Shown one piece after another: positions 58,291 through 64,000 of a stretch of 64,000 bases of DNA. The notes under the pieces are model-generated. The model was not told where the DNA came from and did not search any database. It saw only the letters and a list, made by a program, of their open reading frames with translations. How positions within the stretch are numbered: position 1 is the first letter of the stretch; each line of letters starts with the position of its first letter. Origin of the DNA: Tomocerus qinae (Eukaryota; Arthropoda; Collembola; Entomobryomorpha; Tomoceridae); assembly GCA_020055645.1 (NCBI GenBank), contig CM034546.1, positions 81,902,001 through 81,966,000 of the forward strand. Reading direction: 5' to 3'. A program made the position numbers and the translations under genes.

Positions 58291-59076
58291 GTTTACAAGA
58301 TATTCTTAGTATTTTTGATGTTTTGATGCAAGGATGAAAAAACCAACTCCTTAGAACATTTGCCAATAATTTTATTTTATAATTTGGGTTTAAGCAGTAA
58401 CCGTTTCGTCAGATACTTTGTCAAACTGCAAAAGTTGAATACAAAGATAATGTCAACACTATTTTATAATCAATACTTATAATTATAATCACTTAATTAT
58501 TATAAATAATATTAGTTATAGTTTATATAATATTACATAAGAAGCCATTGGAGAGTACAAACCTGCCGTTATAATTTAAATCATTAATTTACAAAATTAA
58601 ATTCCAATTAAATAAACAATCAGGTATGCCCTGTACTTAACTAAGTTAAGTAATTAAAAATCTTAATTAAAAATCTTAATTAAAAATCTTAATTACATTT
58701 TTAGGAAAACGAATAAGCCTTATTATTTGTCAGTGATACAATATATGAAAGAAACTTACAATTTCATAATTTTAAGTCAAAAACTAATCAAAAATATTTT
58801 TATCCCGTTTACTTTCACCACGGTCCTTTAAAGAATGGTCGTGTAACTTGCATGCATGAGTTTGTAGAAGGGATGACGAATTTTCGCTAGATGGCATTGC
58901 TATCTTTTACCCTTGTGTAACGTTTTCAAGTGATGGCTTTAATACTTTTGTTATTATTTTTCCATGCAAAATACCAATTTTATTTAATTCGAAATGGCTT
59001 AAAGTAGTCCAACTGCATTACATTTAATTAGAATTCATGCAATATCTGTATAAATACTAGGCAAGTGGGATACTGA
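58291..59076. other. Intergenic, short repeats only
   Basis: Nothing coding is seen. About 58647-58700 has three or four 13-bp units of TTAATTAAAAATC. Confidence 0.5.
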
Positions 59077-61847
59077 CTACTTAAGCTTAGCCTCTTTCAT
59101 TTTGCGCTTGCATTCATTTCCAGAGGAAAGATTTTCCTTATTGACAATTCTGGCATAAAAAAACATTCTAATTGTTGTGTAGTATATTACTATTTGCGCA
59201 ATTAAGCTATTGGAGTGGGACAGAATGCTACACCCCAATTTATAATTAGGTAACACTTTAATAGATGACAAAATCGATAAGAAAATATAACCCATTAGAT
59301 TGGATAATTTTAAATGACTTACAATGCTCGGCTCAACATATTTATCTATTAAATTATAGAGCTGACAAGAAGGAAACTTTAGCCCACCCAAAAATTTTAA
59401 CTTAGTGTAGAAACAAAAGAGGCAGTAGGGCAATCCGGAGAAACAAGCGTTTTGATGCAATCCTCACAATGGCTGAAATTTTTAGATTTAAAAGCTATGA
59501 ATCCCGCAAGATGATATACTATGCAACTATCATTCTCAGATTAGCTGCCAGAGGAAGCAGACATGACTTTGTCGTGGTCTGCGTATTTTTGAATCTTGCG
59601 GCTTAATATTGGGACTATTTTGACCCAAAAAGTAGCACTGTGTTCGAGGTGGGATGGTCTGTATCGCTGGGACAAAGGTCAGTGCGCGAAAGTGGGGCTA
59701 AATGCCTGAAATCGGAGTTTTTCAAAACCGGTGGCCCGACTGAGTCATCATTTTTTCTGTGCTGTGGTGGAATTTTCTGGTGTATTAGAAGGACTTGGAT
59801 GCTAATCAGGTCTGGCAGCGGTTCGAACGTTTGGTGATATGCAGATCAGCCGATAAGCGGACCTTCCTAAGACCTGTGTCATAAAGTCATATTCTGTCTA
59901 CCAGATTAGTAGAACTTTTCTTACTAGTCTTTCCTGTGTTGGCCCTGTCTGTCTCGACTACATCAGTGTTCTAGCTTTCCAACAGATAACAAACAGTGTG
60001 TCACTAATTCTACAACGTCATTGTGAGCCACAGACCTGAATACTCGAACACAGTCTACTATAAATATAATTGGCTCTATACCATTCTGTCTTCACATAAA
60101 GCTAAATCTGAGAATCCGCTTGTACACGAGTATAGGCGTAATTTCTGTAAGGTTTGTTCTAACTACCTATATTACATTACCATATCTTGTGGGCATTCTT
60201 ACCTAATTTGTACAGGGACTTATCGGTATTGGGTGCTATGCGTTGGCATAAATACTCGGGGACATGCAGAAGCAAGTATTATTGTTAGTGTAAGAGTCAT
60301 TGGGGGGAACCTGATCACGGAGCCATGAGCCTGCTTCTAATCTTAATATGGACTGTATGGTTAGTATGTGAGTAATTGTGTATTACCCTGGGTACTGCGA
60401 CCTGTCCGCGGATATGGGAGGTAGTAATCCCTATTTTATGTTAACATTGGTGTTGTATCTTTACTGTATGGACTTGTCAAGTGGAGTGGAGATTTATGTA
60501 CATATGATTGGCAATGTAGTAATATCGTATTAGGTTAGATATATTTAATTGAAATGATTTGAATTCATGTATTGGAAATATTTGATGTAATGGATAATGA
60601 TTGAAATCCGTTAATAAACTACTACTACTATGCAACTATCTGAACTGGCTCTGGGATAATCTTGTTTTAAATCAACTATTCTCTTGAAATCGGCATTATC
60701 TTCGAATGCTTTCAGTAATATTTCTTCATAGTCCTTTCGAGTCTTCAAGTGTGTCTGTGAAACTGCCTTTTTATTTCTTCTTAGTAGCTCCACATAGTCA
60801 ACAATTGCCACAGGACATTCTTCAATTGTTCTTATATTTCCTCTTAAAGTTTTTGCCGTGGGAGTATATAAGCAGAGAAGACGGTAGATATGTAAAAATG
60901 ATACCACAGTAGGATGATGATCATCTCCTCCCATGGATCTTACAAGTACAAATATTTTCTGCATAAAGATTAAAATAAGCATAAAAAATATTTATTTAAA
61001 ATAGAAATATTGGGACATTAAATTAATCTTTTTAAATTACTTCAAGACAATCCTGATTTAACTTCGTGGTGAGGACATAAGAATATCCAATAGTTGTTGT
61101 CAAATAATCAATGATGTCTTTTGTGCTTTGTAAAGTAACTCGCAAAGAGGCTAAAGTTTGTGTACTGGTAAAATCATTTTCTGACTTTGTCCTTATCATT
61201 CAGTAATGCAATGAATTTGCATATAGTCTGCGTTAGAACATCTAATTAGTATTGAAAAGCTAAAACAAATCAATAAAAAATTTTGGAGATTAAATTGTTC
61301 ATATTTTTAACCTGATAACTATCTGAGTTAGCCTTAACCCCATCAATGGGACGTGAAGAATTCAATGAATCGTACAGGTCGTTTAAAGATCTGGTAAAAT
61401 GCTCTGTCATCTCTGATCCTTTCAAAAGTGACACATTCTTGTACTTTCTATAAAATTTTAATCCGTCACCCATAGAGCCACTAAATATCTAGGAAATATA
61501 AAAATACATTAGAGTAACAGAAGCATATTAAAATAAGTTTATTTTAATGGGGGTATACCTGAGTTGCAAAATATACCCTCATCTTTTGAAATGGATTGGG
61601 GTTTAAATGTGCTGGGCTTAACTTGGGTACAATTCTCAAAAGACTTTTCTTCTCTTCTTCATACACAGCTTGATAATGGCCCCAACTTATTTCTTTCCCC
61701 TTGAACTGAGATTAAGCTTAATGAAATCATACTGCCAATGTAAATTTGAAAATTAAATGAATATACCTTTTTTATTCCATGGGTATTACAATTATTTCTG
61801 ATACATTTAAATATATGTGGAACGTCAGAATCAGAAATGAAACACAG
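59077..61847 (-). pseudogene. Second P-type (THAP9-like) transposase gene, split by a retroposon
   Basis: Exons on the minus strand: about 61847-61790 (DVPHIFKCIRNN), 61705-61559 (ISWGHYQAVYEEE, RIVPKLSPAHL), 61488-61312 (GDGLKFYR, GSEMTEHFTRSLNDLYDSLN), 61227-61041 (LASLRVTL, YSYVLTTKLNQDCLE) and 60958 onward (VRSMGGDDHHPT, IYRLLCLYTP). The last exon is cut by an insertion at 59532-60625 and resumes with YHLAGFIAFKSK and a GGLKFPSCQLYNL tail, with a stop at 59077. Most junctions are GT-AG and phase 0. Frameshifts near 61175 and 59410, plus the insertion, make it dead. No THAP finger or first catalytic Asp exon was found upstream. It is a different subfamily from the gene at 46956-51015. Confidence 0.82.
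59532..60625 (+). mobile_element. Retroposon (1.1 kb) with AATAAA and (ACT)n tail
   Basis: A 15-bp duplication TACTATGCAACTATC flanks it (59517-59531 and 60626-60640). It ends AATAAACTACTAC, a polyadenylation-like signal and a triplet tail. Joining the flanks restores the transposase frame (SDSCIV to YHLAGF), which proves the insertion. It starts ATTCTCAGATTAGC. No RT or endonuclease motif is visible, so it is a 5'-truncated LINE tail or a long SINE. GGTTCGAAC near 59820 resembles a tRNA box B but has no paired box A that I can support. Confidence 0.85.
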
Positions 61848-61865
61848 CTGTCGGGTTTCTTATCG

Positions 61866-61930
61866 GGATCTTTTGTTTTTGCATTCTATCATTTGGTATT
61901 CGGTATTCGATCTTTTGTGTTTGCATTCTA
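61866..61930. repeat. Detached fragment of the 42-bp satellite
   Basis: About 1.5 units, in the same orientation as the right half of the inverted array (GATCTTTTGTTTTTGCATTC, ATCATTTGGTATTCGGTATT). It lies beside the first recognisable exon of the second P-type transposase. Confidence 0.85.
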
Positions 61931-62103
61931 CCAATCATTCTACCAAATGACTTTCGATATTTTGGTTCCACACCTAATATACGTAGAAGTAGAAGACGTA
62001 GTGTTCGTTGTTGGTTGTCTAAGCATTATAAATACTAAATGTTTGCATCATTCACTTTGTTTCCCACAACTTTATTTACACTCTCTGCATAAATTAACCC
62101 ATT

Positions 62104-62330
62104 TTTGACAATCAGGGTTCGGAGCACGGTTTCAATAAATAATATGCCATATCAGAAGCACTATTACATGGGGAGGGGGGGGATTTCGTACGGGGGACCA
62201 CCCAAGGACTAAGGGATTTCGAAACCATCACTGTCCATGGATAAACCAGTTTGGGCATTAGCGTTTAATTTTATTTTGCCTTAAATATCAACATGTTTTG
62301 ATGAAATTTTCTACATTTTTAAAGCGTGGT
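62104..62330 (+). repeat. Dispersed repeat, inverted copy of 42600-42876
   Basis: It shares GGGTTCGGAGCACGG, AATAAATAATATG and CACTGTCCATGGAT with the complement of 42600-42876. It carries a G8 run near 62170. Family unknown. Confidence 0.65.
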
Positions 62331-62365
62331 ACACAGATAGTGAGCGAAATGCAGTTTCTAAGGCA

Positions 62366-63003
62366 AAGGAAGGTATCGAACTTTTCGTTTTTAGGGTATT
62401 CTGATAGCCCAGAAAAAATGGGACAAAAATAGTATAGGAAGTTATAGGTCAAAAATGAGGCCCTGGTTTTTAAAAAATGAAAAACCTAAAGAGGCGCCAA
62501 TACTTCCTTTGTTATAATTTTTTGTATGGAAACCCTGATTTGGGGTATTTGGCCGGGGTTTTTATAGGGTACAATATAGACGGAAAGTGATCTTTAGTGT
62601 CTAAACCAACTTCTGAGAAAAAACTGTGTGCGGACTATTTAACACCGATTTTTAATTTCGATTTTTTGAATTTTTTTGAATTTTTACATATTACGAAATA
62701 CTGAAATCGAAATTAAAAATCGGTGTTAAATAGTCCGCACACAGTTTTTTCTCAGAAGTTGGTTTAGACACTAAAGATCACTTTCCGTCTATATTGTACC
62801 CTATAAAAACCCCGGCCAAATACCCCAAATCAGGGTTTCCATACAAAAAATTATAACAAAGGAAGTATTGGCGCCTCTTTAGGTTTTTCATTTTTTAAAA
62901 ACCAGGGCCTCATTTTTGACCTATAACTTCCTATACTATTTTTGTCCCATTTTTTCTGGGCTATCAGAATACCCTAAAAACGAAAAGTTCGATACCGTCC
63001 TTT
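62366..63003. repeat. Near-perfect 640-bp palindrome (two 300-bp arms)
   Basis: Arms 62366-62664 and 62703-63003 are reverse complements with almost no mismatch, separated by a 38-nt A/T-rich loop around TTTGAATTTTTACATATTAC. The outer junction is GGTATCGAACTTTTCG on both sides. A transcript would form a 300-bp double-stranded stem. No coding frame or transposon terminus is recognised. Confidence 0.95.
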
Positions 63004-64000
63004 TCTCAGAGGGGGGAAAAATTAAAATTTCGCCGTCATTTCATTTTTTCGGTACATACTTCATCAATTTTCGCCTGTGAAATCAAAATATTCATTTCGC
63101 CAAAGTGAAAATCATGAATTTCGGCAGCTCGGTAGCGTGAAAAGAGATCCATATTTTCGCCCGGAAATATCATAGAATAGTATTGTTACATGGTTACGGT
63201 AACCAAATACTTGATGGGTGAGTGGTTCATTCTTTTCAAGTTCAAACTTTTCTAATGTATCACATACATATTGCCGTCGATTGCGAAGTATGATAATCTA
63301 TCCCATAAGAAGTGTGATAAAAATGCACTTCATTTTGGTAAATGATTATCGGAGTCGACACATGTAAAAGTGCCTAGATTATGACGTCATAGTTCAGGTA
63401 CTTTTACACGTGTCTACCCCGGCATTGTGGTTGTCTAGAAACTATCCCTTGGCCTGGCTGGGAGCCGCACTACGGTTTATTCGTGCTAGGCTCTAGACAA
63501 GCATTGTGGTACTAATAAAATAAGGTGACTTGAAAGCTGTGAATTTCTAAACCCAAAATCTGTTCGTTCTAATTAGCTGCCATGAATGATCTGTGTACTA
63601 GGTGATGGAAAACTGATATCCGGTTTGATATTTCGAGTCGGCGAAAATTTTTTGTCACCATGACGCAGTTAAAATTTCGACTCCGAATTGATGGTAGCGA
63701 AATTTCGATCTGTGTACTAGGCTTAAGAGTCCAGTACCTTTAAATTTGGAAATCTCTGATGACTACCAAAATACATGTAAAAATTGTTTTACAACTCTTG
63801 GAATTCTGTCTAAAGTTCTTACCCGATTTTCTTGTGTGGCACATTTTTGGAATCCTGAATATATTGTCAACCACCCCATTGTACAAAATATACGATATGT
63901 TTACTCAGTAATATATCTTATTGCGATTATAATTTTGTAAACGACAAAATCTGCTAGAAAATTTAAATATCGTATGAAAGGAATAAAGGCTTACATATTC
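63004..64000. other. Intergenic, dispersed-repeat words only
   Basis: Recurring words AATTTCG and GCGAAA, two GATCTGTGTACTAGG at about 63589 and 63706, and a stretch near 63810-63850 resembling 35965-36010. No gene recognised. Confidence 0.5.

Noticed and set aside
57653..58366. Many overlapping frames on both strands in the 42-bp satellite
   Set aside because: The period is a multiple of three and the array is inverted, so several frames open at once on both strands. This is the signature of a repeat, not of genes.
59800..59835. tRNA gene or SINE promoter suggested by GGTTCGAAC
   Set aside because: No matching box A at the right distance and no cloverleaf could be drawn from the surrounding bases.

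Overview
This window is eukaryotic, AT-rich and dominated by transposable elements and satellites. An arthropod, probably an insect, fits best. The support is a (TTAGG)n tract, short spliced introns, BEL/Pao, P-element/THAP, hAT, Tc1/mariner and TTAA-site elements, and interspersed repeats carrying a (GGAC)n microsatellite like the DINE-1/HINE (Helentron-derived) repeats of insects and bivalves. No bacterial-type operon, CRISPR array or rRNA gene is present, and I recognise no canonical tRNA.

Layout. 1-1000 is unassigned AT-rich DNA. 1001-34910 is a 34-kb block of head-to-tail HINE-like elements. Each starts with a CCTACRGCAAGCC hairpin and AGCTCGCCTGA, carries a core array of about 40-bp monomers, and ends with (GGAC)n and TCAGGCGAGCT. 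In one element (7102-27840) the core has grown to about 15.4 kb with higher-order duplications. Younger insertions break the block at sites that can be checked against uninterrupted paralogues: a TTAA-flanked MITE (5969-6557), a gag-only BEL/Pao LTR element (22867-27689) whose own 5' LTR holds another HINE copy, and a non-LTR element (32241-34072). Three 18-bp minisatellites lie at 27841-31865. 34911-38362 has HINE fragments, a fold-back repeat and a reversed HINE. 38363-41760 has two degraded minus-strand LINE fragments, one split by a hAT-like MITE.

From 43.3 kb there are genes. At 43343-44641 a four-exon gene encodes a DEDDh-type 3'-5' exonuclease-like protein of 340 aa. At 46956-51015 (minus strand) lies a THAP/P-element transposase gene whose linker exon is present in four copies, three of them in exact 306-bp tandem units. 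At 53036-57259 a two-exon gene encodes a thiopurine S-methyltransferase-like protein of 256 aa; its 3.45-kb intron holds a hAT MITE, a TA-site MITE and a mariner relic end to end. At 59077-61847 (minus strand) a second, dead P-type transposase gene is split by a retroposon. An inverted 42-bp satellite (57686-58290) and a 640-bp near-perfect palindrome (62366-63003) lie around it.

The only likely host genes are the methyltransferase and perhaps the exonuclease; they share no evident pathway. The main content is a record of nested mobile elements. Exon models come from reading splice sites and phases by eye; family names come from recalled motifs, with no database search.
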